Shown piece by piece: positions 35,093-54,600 of a DNA stretch of 64,000 nt. Every line of letters begins with the position of its first letter. Position 1 is the stretch's first letter. This DNA is from Pogona vitticeps (lineage: Eukaryota; Chordata; Lepidosauria; Squamata; Agamidae). The stretch is taken from NCBI RefSeq assembly GCF_051106095.1, contig NC_135795.1, positions 1,343,501 to 1,407,500 of the forward strand, read 5' to 3'. The notes beneath the pieces are model-generated. The model saw only the letters and a list, made by a program, of their open reading frames with translations, did no database searches and was not told where the DNA came from. A program made the translations under genes and the position numbers.

Positions 35093-37331
35093 GCTTTCCT
35101 CCCTTAATCCTTTGCTGATTAAAAACTTGGGCCTGGAATTGTTGTAACCCTAAACTCTGCCCTCGGTTTTTAGGAATGCTGGACCTATTGGATTTAGAGA
35201 GTTTTAAAATGCTTTGAAAACTCATTTGGATGGTGGCTCTTCTTAGTATCGTAGGCTCAGTGTTTCTCTTTTTAAACGTTGTTCCGTGTAATGGATTTCA
35301 TGGTGATTGTTGCATCGTTTTAGTTGATTCTGAGACCCCCTCTGAGGAGAAAGGCGCCATGGAAATGAGTAATAAGCAAACGAACAAACCAAACAACCCA
35401 TCATCCACACTTTCAAGAGGGGTGAAAAGTTGGAAAGCCATGCGTAAGAGGAAGCTAAGAGGAACCTAATATAAATGGTGGGAAAAATACTGATAAACAT
35501 CACAGCAGGTCCCAGGACTTGAAGAAAAACGAAGTGTTCCATCTGGCAGAGAGCTGGATTTAAGACCACGTCCAATCTGAATGCTGTCTTGTTATTTTTG
35601 GCTTCATTTTTCCTTCATCATCACAGTATTCAGAGGCAATCTTGAGCTTTAAGCTTGTTTGTTCACACAGAAAGCCGGTGGTGGCTCCCCCCTGTTTTTG
35701 ATATTATTATTATTATTTTAATCTTTGCAGAATAGGAACATTGCTCAAGTCGGGGGGGGGGGAAGAGGAGTCGCACTGCGGCTTGTATCGCCCCCGGGGA
35801 GTTTTTGGCAGCGACTGATCTTCTGTGTGGGAAGCGTCAGTCAGAAGGTCAGTCCTGCTACCACTTTGAACAGGGGTAAAGAGGCATTTCGGAGAAAGAC
35901 GCCGATTTGTGGCACATGGAGAAAACACGTTGTCTCCATAAAACTTGGCAGGGGGGGTATATGAGGATGGCAGTCCCCAGAATACAACCCCGTCTTTGGA
36001 TGACCAACCTGTAGATGGCTTGCTATACGGCCTGCTTCCTATACTAATTTGATTCCTTCAGCGGCAATTTAACAGCATTAAACCAAAGGCTTTTTCAGAT
36101 GCAGCATTCATTTGCCTACATGTATAAGGTTCTGCACTGATTTTATCTGCAATTTCCCCACCGTTCTCATAATGCTTAATAGAATGTCTCTCCTTTTTTT
36201 GGTGATTTTCCTGTGCTCTGTCCTCTCCTCAATGGCCCTGCTCAGCTCTTGCAGACTGAAGCTTGTGGCTTCCTTTCAGGACTCAGTCCATCTCGTATAG
36301 GGTCTTCCTCTTTCCCTGCTGCCTTCAGCTTTGCCCAGCATTACTGGGTGTGTAGTCCATGAAAGAAACATTGTCCAGCTTTTTTTCCAGACCTCCTGCC
36401 ACCTTCACATGGCCAAGCACTTAACATAACATACCTTCCAGCTAAGCCTTTATTTCCTGGATTAACTTGATCTCCTCTTGAGTGGCCAAACAGTCAAATT
36501 TTTGAAAAAAATTTCACACGTCAGTGGGTGCGGCGGACACTTGATATTTACCTTACCTTTTTCAATAGAAAAGGTCATTCCTTCTTTACCTGAGTAAAAA
36601 GGAGGCTGTTTGGATTTGTTCACTCCAGACCAAGAGGAGAAACTGGTGGTACGTACAGCATATGATAAGAGATGTTTCTCTTGCCTTATCTTCGATCTTT
36701 GGACAGTGGGTTGTTCCCCAGATCCTCCCTGCTAACTGAGTCCAGTTCTCATTTCCTCCACCCATCTTTCATTTCCAACTGAAGACTGTCCTCCATTTCT
36801 ATCTTTCCTTTCTTTGTCGTATATGGGAAGAGGATGAGGGAGGAAAGCCAGGGAGATCTTTTGGATCTTGATTCAACTCTAGCCCTAATCAGTGATTATA
36901 AAATAAAATATCTTTACCCTGAATAGAGGAGAGCACGCTGGCCCCAAACCCCATTCCTCCGTCTCCAGTTCTGCTGGTCCTCGAGAGGGGTCTGATCCAT
37001 GTCGGAAGCCCTCACAGACGGAGTTGTCTGCCTTCTCCCAAACCACCCTCTTCAACGAGTAGAAGAGCGATGGAACCAGAAAGGCAGGGAGCAAAGCTGG
37101 CAGGCTCCCACTTGCCTATGTTTTTAAAAAGTGCCTGCTTTAATGTTGGCCTTATCGGGCTTTACATTTTTAGGGTGGGCAATATGATTAGGTAGGACGA
37201 CTTCGATCTGGGCTTCTCTGATGTAAACCCATCCACCTCCGGGGTCCTCCTTGATTTAAGTTGATTGATGCGAAATTATCCCTGGCCATAAGTTGAAGTC
37301 TAATTTCTTTCTTGGTTTCTTTCTTCTCCAG

Positions 37332-37370
37332 TGAGTGGATTTAACCGGGCAGAGGGACCCACGTGAAATA
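37332..37370 (+). other. MSLN: 5' untranslated part of MSLN coding exon 1
   Basis: A pyrimidine-rich stretch ending in CAG at 37329-37331 looks like a 3' splice site, so the coding exon probably begins at 37332 with about 39 nt of leader and follows an unseen noncoding exon upstream. This rests on the acceptor alone. Confidence 0.4.
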
Positions 37371-43761
<6,391 letters not shown>

Positions 43762-44022
43762 ATCCTAGCCACCCAGGAGGCAATGATCTTCCCCGCATGG
43801 CTTTCCATTCTGTGAGTGCTCCGGTCTGTCTGTGGCAGAAAGACCTGGAATCCCCCCGGGGGGGGGGGGACAGGCAGAGAAGAGAATCCCCCCCATGCTG
43901 CCCTTGCATAGGATGAAGCCATCCCTTTGTGGCTCCATGCCTGTGACCACAGAGCCTCAAGAGGAGGTGTGCGTTCGTTCGGACTGTGACCCACCATGAA
44001 AACCCCCCAATGATGAGACCTG

Positions 44023-44041
44023 AATAAATTGTGCAAATAAA
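44023..44041 (+). terminator. MSLN: MSLN polyadenylation signals (two AATAAA)
   Basis: AATAAA occurs at 44023-44028 and again at 44036-44041, about 260 nt after the MSLN stop codon. This places the 3' end of the transcript near 44055-44070 and supports a last exon that simply reads on from 43540 with no further splice. Confidence 0.6.
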
Positions 44042-44825
44042 GCAAAGGTGGTTTGGCTTGGCATGTTTCGTTTTTTCTTACAGGACAAGGAACCATAATT
44101 ATTGGTGACACTGCTCAGAGACCCCTTTCCCCCACACACACCTGGTTCCCCCTGGCCTTCTGAGTTTAACCAGCGGCCACGGACCCATTTTCACACAGCT
44201 CTCCGTTTCAACGGGAAATAAACCTGTTTTTAGTTGGGATGCTGAGTTTGAAACACTTTAATAGGCTTTTGACTCTCCCCCCCCAAACTCTAACAATATC
44301 AATAGCACAACGTTTTACAGAAGATGGGGGGGAATGACATCCCATTGCGATAACATCAGTAGCAACCGATAAAGGAGGTAGAAAGACCAATAATACCCTA
44401 CAGAAGCATCCTTTCTCTCTCCAACTGCCAATGACCCGCCGTTAGCTCAGGGGGAGTCCAATTCCATGGGGGCAGTGAATCCATTTTGGGTCTTAGTGTG
44501 GAGTTACAGGAGTTGCCTAAGGCACTGAACACTTTCCTTGAGAAAGTGCCTTTAAATTTGAAGCTTAAATTTAGCTTGAATTCACAACACTGCCAAAACT
44601 GGGGTCACCAGCTCCCCTGGACTGCCTTGCTTCAAAAGGTGCTCCTGATTTCAGTAACAAATTCTACCAGAAACAGCTTCTCCCAGCCAGATTTGAATTT
44701 CACAGAATCCACTCCGGGCTTTACTGTGACCTTTAAATGCGCTATCCAAGGTGCTGAACCTACGGGGAGGTGGATCAGGTTCTAGCAATTTGGACAGCTC
44801 CAGGAAAGTTCGGCCGAAAACCCAG

Positions 44826-44930
44826 AGCAGATATTTATTTTATTTATTTATTTATTTAATTTATATGCCGCCCACTCTACCCAAAGGTCTCTGGGCGGCT
44901 TACAACAATTAACCCTCCTGAGAGGTCCTG
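44826..44930 (-). repeat. SINE/LINE 3' tail repeat
   Basis: A TTTA-repeat followed by ATGCCGCCCACTCTACCC and TCTCTGGGCGGCTTACAAC is the inverted 3' tail shared by several reptile retroposons. Similar tails lie near 4845-4910, 8096-8180, 10010-10080 and 49705-49760. Confidence 0.5.
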
Positions 44931-46814
44931 AGAGGATTAGCATAAATTTCCACCCCAGCTGGTCAGCGTAGCCCTTCGTTCAACCTCAGCAGGACAGCCA
45001 GATGACCAACCAACTCTGCCTTTCACCCATTACCTACTCATGCAGAAGAGGAGCAAAGCATGAAGGCTTGGTGATCTTCAGGACCAGCGTCACAGGCTGA
45101 CTGTAGCTCTGTGAAGACAAAGGCTGCAGCAGGACCTGGGTGCAAGGCAAGACGTCCCAATTCCACTACGGTTGAATCCTGGGGCACACGGTTGGATTTA
45201 GACCCATGACTTGCCAGAAAACCTCTTGAAGGAACGTTGCATTTGCTCCAGAGCTAACTGGGGGACATGAAAGAACCAAACCTAAATGCCTGTCTATGCC
45301 TTTCTTCCCAGGAAGGTCTTGAGAATGATAAACAACCTGTCAGAATTCTGATAATATTTGGGGGGGGGAGAGAGAATGCTATGCAGCTGTTAACTATGGA
45401 CTTGAAATGTCTTCATCCAGGTTCGCAGGATGATCACATTTTCCAGCAGTCCATACTTAGTCTTCAGGTGGAAAATGCACCCCACAACTCAGCCACTGCT
45501 CTCTTAGTCAGTAAAAGCTCTTCTGATTTCCTGATGGGCTTCCGGCCCCAGCGGGTATGTTTCAACAACTTCCAAATTCAGTACAGAGCCATTTCTACTT
45601 TCTGCATCCATTTTATCACAATATTTTAACTTTACACAGAATCTGAACACTGGTCAATGGCAGAGAAATATTCTCAGAGATCCAGTTCCAAGGCCAGTCG
45701 TGAGAAAACAAGACATTTGGGGAAATATAATTCATAAATATCTTCCTCTTTCATCTCCAAGGTCTGGGTCCCAGAAGACCTGCCGGGCTGGTCAAAGACC
45801 TACCTCAACCGTACATTATGAAATCAACGGGCATTCTCAAACACTCATTGCTCTGGACAGTCTCCTTGCAGGTCACCGTAGTAGAAGCAGCTGCCCTGGA
45901 AGGCAGAAAATCCAGGCTGCATGAAAGTTGTGTTGTTTATGTGTCTTCAACCAAAAGCAATCAAAGAAAGAAGACAATGCTGGTGTTGAGTCACAACCCA
46001 TGTCTTCCTTTTGCTGTGGGCCCCAATCCATGGTGCTGGTGTAGCTTCACTTACCAAAACAGGTCTAACTAAGGAGCTTTGGGGCACAGCTGTTCCAGGG
46101 AGCTCAAAACAGGCCAGATCCTGGCTTGCATTCAGAACAAGCTGGTCATCAGCTGGAGGTCCATACCATCTCCCTTGCAGACATAGGAGCATCAGAAAAT
46201 GAGCAGATGAAGGGGAAATAAATGCAGCTTCGTGTCACAGCCACCAGGTTGCATGCACATGGAGTAGTTATTAAGCAGACGGTACTGGAAGCAGGAGCAG
46301 ATCAGGACAACGTTCGTGTTGGTTCATGGAGTCACCACAACTTCTCTTGTAGAACTTTGAAACCATAATGTGTGCAATCACAAGGAAGTATTGGGAGAGG
46401 AGAACATTTTCAGAGATGCCACCTCTGGACTGAGACTCCAGCAATAAGGGACAACATCAGAAGAAGCCAGTTGAGGGATCCTCTGGAGGCCAGCGCTAAG
46501 GCAGAGGAAAGAGGAGAGAGAGAAAAGGAATCACAGACAGCTCCAAATTTACTTGCCACCAAAATTCTTAGGTGTAAGTCAGAAACTGGCTGATAAATCA
46601 AGCTATAATTCCCAGCTGGGTCCTCCGTTGACTTTTCCCCATGGTAGGAAATGGAAAGCTGCTCGTTCCCTAACGAACATGCCTAGGGTCAATAAGGACA
46701 GCTTTGATCCACCAGAACCCATTCAGTGGTTTCACACACACTCTTCTGAACCCTGCTTCCCCCAGGTAAGCCACATTGACCCATCAGTGGAAATAATTCC
46801 ACTATCAAAAGATT

Positions 46815-47056
46815 TTGGAAGGAAGGAAGGAAAAAATAGAGAGGGAGGGAGAGAGGAATGAATGAATGAATGAATGAATGAATGAATGAATGAATGAATG
46901 AATGAATGAAGGAAGGAAGGAAGGAAGGAAGGAAGGAAGGAAGGAAGGAAGGAAGGAAGGAAGGAAGGAAGGAATGATTAAAGACAGATGGAGGGAGGGA
47001 GGGAGGGAGGGAGGGAGGGAGGGAGGGAGGGAGGGAGGAAGGAAGGAAGGAAGGAA
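46815..47056. repeat. GGAA/GAAT/GGGA compound microsatellite
   Basis: Blocks of GAAT (about 46856-46910), GGAA (46911-46974), then GGGA and GGAA again follow each other. It lies between MSLN and MSLNL. Confidence 0.9.
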
Positions 47057-47374
47057 ATTTAATTTCTGCCCTCTCTTTCTTCCAACTCAAGGACCTAAAC
47101 CCTTTGCTGAGGATACTTCCTAATGGACAACTCCTAGCACTGTCCATCGACAGGAACTATGGAACTATTTCCCCTTTTTCATTCTTAACTCTTCCCCCCC
47201 CCCTTCCCTACTTTTGAGGGAAACTAAGTGGTTGTGGGAAAGCACAGGAGTCTTGAAGTGAAAGGAACTGCCTTCTGTACCCATCCAACCTTAGACGCCC
47301 ATTTGTAAGTCAAGCGACGGCACCGGCCACAGGGCCGGCTGCAAAGCTCTACACACACACACACACCCTGGCCG

Positions 47375-48613
47375 TCAAGGCTTACCGCTCAGGGGCTGAA
47401 TGTTGATATAGCCGTTTGGGGTCGGATACACGGGGGCTTTGGTTCTTGGAGGTGCTTTGCTGCTTGGCCTTTTGGTGGAGGACGGGCTGGTGGCATTGGG
47501 CCTGGGCTGAGGTGGAGCCGGAGGCCGTGCAGTTGATGTCAGGGTCACACCTGACCTGGTGGAAGCGAAACCCTTGCTCTCGGTTGTAGACGCCCTAGCG
47601 CTGGTGGTGAGATTTACGAGGACGGCAGTTGTGGGCGAGAAGGTTGTGTTGGGAGCCCTCGTCATGTTGGAGTCCGTGGCAACAGGAGGTGGGCTTGTGT
47701 GGGTGGTTGTGTTGGAGGTTGCTGGTGTGGTATTGGCAGAGAAGGTCAAGTTTGTGCCTCCTGTAGCGTGAGGGGCGAGTATCCCAACGAGGGTATTGTT
47801 TGAACCAGATGTGATGTTGGTGGGGACAACCGTAGTGGAGTCCACAGTGGTGGCCGGGAGGGCTGCGTCACCGGTTGTTGTGGTGTTTGAGTCCACCGTA
47901 GTCCTACCGGAGATAGTTGTGTTGGCGTCTCTTGCCATGAAGACAGGGACTGCTGCGCCACCGATGATCCCATCGGAAGGTGTTGTGAAGTCAGAAGAAG
48001 TAGCCGTGACTTCAGTGGGGAAAGTCACGGCAGAGTCTACAGTGGTGTTAAGAAGAACGGGGGTGCTGGAATCTGCTGCGGTTGTGTTGAAACCTCTTCC
48101 AGTGGTAGATGCTGGGCTTCTGCTGAGGGCATCCTCTGACATCGCAGTAACATTGGGGGAGACAACGGTAGTTTCTGCGGCGAAATCGACTTTAGGAACG
48201 GCAACAATGGAAGGAGCTGTGATATTGGTGACGGCGATGGCCACCGGAGTGACATTGGAGAACGGGGTCAGATGGGATCCAGTTGCGGCTACAGGGATGA
48301 CAGGATGCCACCCTGCAGAGGTGAGGCTGGACGGAGTTGGGGTGTGACCGTCAGGGGTGGCCGAGCGGTTAGCGGCAGGGATGGGGGTCACTGGAGCATC
48401 AGCCCTGGCATCGGAGGAAACATTCATGGCGGTGCTTCTGGCTTCCGTGGGGGACGGAGCGGTCATCCCTCCGGTCAGGCCAATCCCAAGAGTGTCCAGC
48501 TCAGACTGATACTGACTCTTGATCCACCTGGCTATGGACGGATGGTTTTCCTCTTCTTTCAGAGCAGGCAGATTGACCCCCATCAAACCTTTCACGTCCT
48601 GGACGCTCAGTTT
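47375..48613 (-). CDS. MSLNL: MSLNL last visible exon: end of mesothelin domain plus mucin-like tail
   Basis: The exon opens with KLSVQDVKGLMGVNLPAL and SIARWIKSQYQSELDTLGIG, the end of the mesothelin domain, to TGG. Then come about 345 residues rich in Thr, Ser, Ala, Val and Pro with 18 N-X-S/T sequons, and a Pro/Lys/Arg-rich stretch. It ends PTPNGYINIQPLSG. PNGY is the motif that directly follows GG in mesothelin, so the mucin stretch looks inserted between these two points. The frame stops at 47375-47377. A good donor (GTAAGC) sits at 47385-47380, so a further exon is possible; I found no convincing one. Confidence 0.85.
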   Translation of the reverse strand, partial: KLSVQDVKGLMGVNLPALKEEENHPSIARWIKSQYQSELDTLGIGLTGGMTAPSPTEARSTAMNVSSDARADAPVTPIPAANRSATPDGHTPTPSSLTSAGWHPVIPVAATGSHLTPFSNVTPVAIAVTNITAPSIVAVPKVDFAAETTVVSPNVTAMSEDALSRSPASTTGRGFNTTAADSSTPVLLNTTVDSAVTFPTEVTATSSDFTTPSDGIIGGAAVPVFMARDANTTISGRTTVDSNTTTTGDAALPATTVDSTTVVPTNITSGSNNTLVGILAPHATGGTNLTFSANTTPATSNTTTHTSPPPVATDSNMTRAPNTTFSPTTAVLVNLTTSARASTTESKGFASTRSGVTLTSTARPPAPPQPRPNATSPSSTKRPSSKAPPRTKAPVYPTPNGYINIQPLSGKP

Positions 48614-51600
48614 CTGCAAGACATTTCGGAGATCATTGCTCATTGAGGGAGTGTCAGAGGGCCTGGCCGTCCTGTAATTATGTTTTCTTCCCCAAAAGCA
48701 AAACTGAGCTGTCCTTTCTCTGTAGACACAACTAAAAATATAGGTCCTGCCTGCAGAATAAGCATCTAAAAGTTTTATGACACTGTTATCTATCATTGTT
48801 TATGAGAAATGCCGGGGAAACGGGTTGAGATGCAACACGCCATCCTTCTTTAGAAGGGCTGCATCCAGAAAAGCTACCATGACATCCAACCACCGGTGCA
48901 GGAGAAATCATCATGATCATCTTAAAACTGCAGAACTAGGACCCTCTGGATCATCCGACTCCAGCCCCTGCCGAAGAGGCACCATGGGGGAATCGAACTC
49001 CCAACCTCTGGCTCCACAGCCCAAACCATTGAGCTGTGAACTATGGAAAGATGTCCACCCAGTAACCACAAATACTCTGTTCCCATAGCTTTGACCATTT
49101 AAGGTTAGCAAGGGTGCGCTGGGTCTTCCCTGTTTATGCCTGCTTCATCCATCCGGCCCACAACAGCCCGGCAGATATTTCAGGATTCTGGGTCCATGCT
49201 CTCCAAGTCATGCCTTCAAAGCAGAACTGGGCGCCTCATTGCGTAGCCTCGCCTTACGGGAGGCTGCGTGAATCACCCAAAGGACTGACACGCCATCAGA
49301 ACTCACCTGCAGTTCTTCTGGATTTAAACTAAGAAATGTTCCGATGTCCATCGTGACCTCTGATCCAACCAGTTTTTTCAGGTCCTCGACCGGAGCGCCA
49401 CCTTTAAAAAAAAAAAAGAGTAGAGGAAGAAGTCAAGAAAGTTATGGCAGAAGATCAATATAACTTTATTAGCACCCTTGGGGGGGGACAGTTTCAACCC
49501 ATTTGCATTTCATTTGGCTTTGCAACAGGAGTGGCGTCCACGTTGTGTTTCATGGCAGGAAATCCACAGGGAGAGAAGGATGACACAGCAGGACAGGTGA
49601 GGTCAGAAAGGGGTCGCTGGCCAGAAATCGGGGTCAATGGGGCTACGCTGGAGCAAGAAGCTCCTCACAAGCCCCATCGCCAAAGCTGGAGAGACCCTGG
49701 CACTCTCTTATTTTATTTATTTATTTATTTATTAAATTTATACCCCCGCCCCTCTAGACCATGTCTAGAGCTGGAAATGATGGGTGACACGGGGTGATGA
49801 AAAAGAACAGCGTTACCCACCTAGATACGGCTGGATAAGACGATAATAGGCACCAGTCCCTTCTTGGCCGGCAAAGGCCTGGCGTGCTTTTCCATACAGG
49901 ATGTTCTTCTTGCCTTGTGGACACGTAGAGAGATCTAACCTCTCGGTATGCCTGAGCAAGAGGAACAAAACGCAAGAGGTGAGACTTCTGGTGGACGTCC
50001 AGAGGCTTTGCTTTGTATGACACACATTCTAGGTATGACTCTAGAAGAGGGTTGTCAGCAGGGCCGGACTGGCCATCTGGCACTTCTGGCAAATGCCAGA
50101 AAGGCCGATGGTCAGAAGGGCCGGTTCCTGCCTCAGCGCAGGGCCAGGCTGAGCCCCCCTCCCCAAAAGAGAGCGAGCGAGCGAGAGAGCGAAAGGGAGC
50201 CTTCCCTCCCCGCCCCTTGCCTTGCTTTGCCTTGCCTCCTCCTCTTCCTCCTCCTTCCTCCTCCTCCCACCCCCTCCAGCTGGGGCGTCCCCCCCAACCT
50301 CCCCGCCCGGCCCAAGAGCGCACCCGCACCCGAGGGGGGGGCAACGCCGAGGCCCGGCTCCTAGCGTGGCGGCGAAGGCAGGCTCTGGGCGGCGGAGGCG
50401 GCGGCCATGGGGACGCGGCCGCTCTGCCTACCTCCCGCACCTGCGGAGCCGGTGGCGGCAGCAGCAGCGCGCTTTGTTCGAGGCTAGCGCGGGCAGCTGA
50501 GACACTACGGCTTCCCGGCCCTGCCTGCCCGCCGGCTGCTCTCGGGCCGTGGCTGGTGCTGGTGGCCGGCCAGAGGGTCTCGCTGGCGCATCCCCCGCCC
50601 CGCTTGCTTGCTCGCTTCCTCACCCTGGCGCGCCGGGGCTGGGGAGGGCCGGAGGGCGGAGCGGGAGCGGCGGCAGGAGGAGGAGGAGGAGGCAGCCTCG
50701 CCTTGGATCCTCCCCCACCACCCGCCCGCCCCGCCCCGGCCAGGCCCGCTGCCCGGGCGCCCAGGTGGCCAAGAGCGCACGGTGCCTGGGCGCGTCGCCT
50801 TCGCCGGGCGCCCTTGGCCTCTCCAAAGGGAAACGCGTCGCTGGGGGACAGGAGAGGGAGCGGACGCCTCGGCCAGCCTTCCCCGGGTGAGCAGGCAAGG
50901 AGGGAAAGCCGGGGGGGGCGGAGAGGGGAGGAGGAGGAGGAAGGGGTCGAGGACGGGGAAAAGAGCGGAGGGGGGGACTGGAAGAGGTGAGGAGGGCCGA
51001 TCGGAAACTGGAAGCCGAGAAAGCCTCTCCTCCCCGGCAGGGGTGGCCACGCTGACTCCCAGGAAAGCCCCTCTGATGAGGCTGGGCTGAAGTTTCATCG
51101 GCAAGCCCAGCCTCGACCGGAGGGATCCTGACCCAGTCCCGGGAAGATCAACTTTCCTGGCCAGTTTTTTTTTTAAGTGAAAATTTCCTCATCAGAGCTG
51201 GGCTACGCTGTCTTTGTTTCACCGTCCCCTGAGAATGTCACAACCCCGCTTCAGATACGAGTTGCCTTCTTATCCTGCTCCTTAGGATGCGCTGCGGCAG
51301 AAAAGATACACTCCTCTTGCACAGGGAGGTTCTGTTTATTCGTTTTGTTCATATCCTCGGCTCCCTCCCAAGTTTTATCCTCCTCCCTACAGCCCTGTGA
51401 GGTAGGCCAGGCTGATGGCGAGAGCACCTCGCTCAAAATCCCCCCGGTGCATTTCAGGGGTCCATGGGGCCAATCCTGGCCCAAAGCCAGGTGGGCCTGT
51501 GTCCCCACAGCCAGTGGGCCTGTGTGCTCTAAATGCCAGGGCCGATTTTTGCTCCCAGTCCGGCCCTGGTTGTCAGTACAAAATAATCCTGGGTTTTGGG

Positions 51601-54600
51601 ATGGCCCTTCCCCCCCGCCGAGCTGTTGCTACACAATTGGGGTTCTCGCCAGATCACCCAGCCCTAGGGCTGCGGGAATCCCATTTACAAAACGAAAGAG
51701 GAGCATCCTCAGAATTCATTGCTACTGGGGCCCAGGGTAGAAGTAAATAATGCATTTAGCACCTTTTTAGAAGAGGTGCTCCCTCGTACAGGGGTCAATG
51801 TCTGTTTGTCATAGCAGGTGCTTTTCATCACCCACGTGTCTGGTTAGTTTTGTGATTAGTGGTTAGAAAGTAAACACAATGACAATTTGATAGTCAAGGC
51901 ACTTATAGTATCTCTGGGGGGAAACCCCTTGCAGAAGGAATACACATGGCCTTTAATGTCTAAGTTGACCCCAAGGAAGCTTCTTCACCGCATTCAGCCT
52001 CTGTTTGCAGCAGAGAAGCCCCAGTCAGAGGCAGCCACTTACCTGATGGCGTCTGGGTCTATCTGCTTCAGCTGATCTTCCTCCAGGTAGCACAGGTATC
52101 GGCCTCCCAAGATGTCAAGTAACGGACCGGTGAGGGTGCCCCCGGATTCCATGTACCTTGCAATCAGTTGTTTGATCTGCAAGGAAGGGAGTCAGATTTT
52201 AAGAGCACAACCATCCACATGACCACTTAGACCAGCAGCCGATTTAGGCCACGATCTTGTCTCTCAAGAGGAGATCCCACCGGACTGATCCTATTTGTGG
52301 ACATTGAATAAACCTGCACCTCTTGCCAATCCCTGTGGATAAATATGAATTGTTCAGCCAGAGATGTTAGGATCGTGAAGGAAAAGATCTAAAGAACCAA
52401 ACCTCCAGTTTTGCAAAAACAAGGAAGGTCCTTTGTCGGGAGGGGAAGGGAAGGGAGTTACTTCTGAGTCCAGAGACCAGACCGTTGGGTGGCAGACATT
52501 TCAATCCTCTGACAAATGGGCGCCACTTACCTGCGCCGTCTCCCAAGGCCCGTTTTCGGGATTCATCAGGGCAGCAAGCGTGTCTCTGGAGGTCACGCTC
52601 CACTTGGCGATCTCCTCCGCACGGTACTGGCGTGAAAGGGGGCCCAGCAGCTTCAACTGGTCTTCTGGAATCCCATCAGGGTAGACCTGGAAACGTGTTG
52701 GGAGGGGAAGGGTGAGAGAACGGAGGACCCCCTTGAGCAGATTGGGTTAGGGGTTAGGGTCATAACTTGGCAGTCACAAAGAGAAACTTACCAATGGTAA
52801 GGGAGGGAGGGAGGATTAAAGACAGAGGGGGGGAAGGAAGGAAGGAAGGGAGGGAGGGAGGGAGGGAGGGAGGAAGGAAGGAAGGAAGGAAGGGAGGGAG
52901 GGAGGGAGGGAGGGAGGGAGGGAGAGAAAAAGAGAGAAAGGGGGAAGGAAGGAAGGTTCTGCAGGCAGCAGGATACCTGGAGCCCAGAGCAAAGGTGCAC
53001 GGCCCCTAATGCAATGCTTAAAGCCCCTCAGTCCAAAGATGATAGCAAAGAGCGCCTTCCCAGGGGATGGCCTGCTCACGGTTACCTTATCTAATTTTCT
53101 CTTGACCGCGGACAAGTAGTCGTTGGGGAGAGGCTGCTCCATCAGCAGGGCCAGGTTCGCTTTCAGGACCTCGTCGCCCAAGCACGCCTCGAACTCCTGG
53201 GCGTTGTCGTACTGGATCATGAAGAGGCTGTCCTCCAGGGCGGTGGCCGTGATGGGGTTCGTCTGGCAAGCTGTGGGCGGAATCCATAGGCAAGGAGTGA
53301 TCGGTCAGAAGGGGAAGCTGCCCTCCGAGTATTTACGGGAAGGAACCACCACCGTCATCTTGTCAGCTTTGCTTTCCCCTTGGATCACCAGCTCATCATC
53401 TTCCCGGTCCTTCTGAATACCCTCCGGAAGGGCCTCCAGGAGGTTTTCCCTCCCACATCCTGCTTGAAAAGACTCAGTGCCACTCAGCTTAAACTAAAAA
53501 TGTACACAATCTCATGGGGAAGAGTATACAGAATGAGACCTCCCTGGTTTTCCAAAACTATCCTTTATGTCCTCTGACCTACCTATGCTGACCTTCCCTC
53601 TTTTCTCTTGGGGGGGAAAAGATCTCTTGATTTTGTCCTAAGTGGCTGGGAGGCATCCAAGGCTCCCTTTACCTTATTTAGAAAGAACTAGGGATTTCTA
53701 TTCTCTGATCATGATGCATCCCCTAAAATAAACACCCCTAATTTTCCTAAGTGAAGAGTGAACGTGATTGCTTTTCATGAAAAAGCAGACTTGATGACAA
53801 GCCACATGGCAGGATAAAAACATGTTTACAGTAGCATAGGTGGGTCAGAAGCCTATTGACCCTTTTTACACCTACACAAGGAAAGTTAAATAAGTTGTGG
53901 CTGCAAATGGCCCTCATTGATGAGATCCTCGTTACATTCTTGAACTTGTTCTCTACCTGTCCATGGATATGATGAACACCGCATTAATGATCCGCAATTC
54001 ACAGCCAAGAGAGTAGGATTTATTCATGGACGTTGTACGCTAGGGCGTGAGTCTTAAATCTCTTTGAGCAGCATAATATTATGTTAAGAAAACAAAAGAT
54101 GCAATCCATTCCCTAGTTTTCCAGGTAATGTAAAAACTTTCTTTCAGTTTGCTTGCACAAATAAACACACTGAACTACGCTAGAAGGAATTACAAATCAC
54201 ATCAAGGACAGTCTGAACAATAAACTCATTGTTTTCTTACTTTCTGTTGCCCGCCTAGCCCTGGACGAAGAAGCAGCTTCACGCCCGACGGCTTTGAAGA
54301 AAAGGAGCATCTTCTCCTTCTGCGAGGCACTTAAGCTGTCATACGCATCCGCCATGTTCCGGATGAAAGCCTTTCTCTCTTCCTTTGGGGGGGGGGAGGA
54401 AATCACATTCATATGAAAGTGTATATTATTGGAAATGTTACGAGATAGAAACAAAAGGGGACCCACAAACATACACAGACAGACGTGCAGTTCCAACCTA
54501 CCTTGTTAATGGAATTCCAGGTGGTGAGATTTAGGTAAGCCGCGAAAATCCCGAGGCTCTCCAAGGTTCCATCATTCCAGGATGCAGGCGCCCTGTATCA

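Larger units (their letters stand above)
43762..47374. other. MSLN 3' UTR and intergenic region between convergent MSLN and MSLNL
   Basis: The MSLN 3' UTR runs to about 44060. Beyond it are a SINE/LINE tail (44826), unassigned unique sequence with no credible exon on either strand, and the GGAA/GAAT array (46815-47056). If MSLNL has another exon it should lie here on the minus strand, but I saw neither a hydrophobic GPI-type tail nor a clear poly(A) signal tied to it. Confidence 0.5.

Noticed and set aside
43895-43985. Possible last MSLN exon after splicing from 43720
   Set aside because: Joining to the acceptor-like site near 43911 gives a stop codon at once, and no hydrophobic tail follows.
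46689-47147. Minus-strand 152-aa frame
   Set aside because: It is the GGAA/GAAT/GGGA repeat; no exon signals.
47796-48347. Plus-strand open frame of 183 aa
   Set aside because: It is the antisense of the MSLNL mucin exon; Thr/Ser/Val codons read backwards give few stops. No splice context or start signal supports it.
49754-50990. Long open frames on both strands (289 aa minus, 325 aa plus)
   Set aside because: They lie over the GC-rich interior of the hAT element, are biased Pro/Arg/Gly/Ala runs with no recognisable domain, and exist on both strands because GC-rich DNA has few stops.
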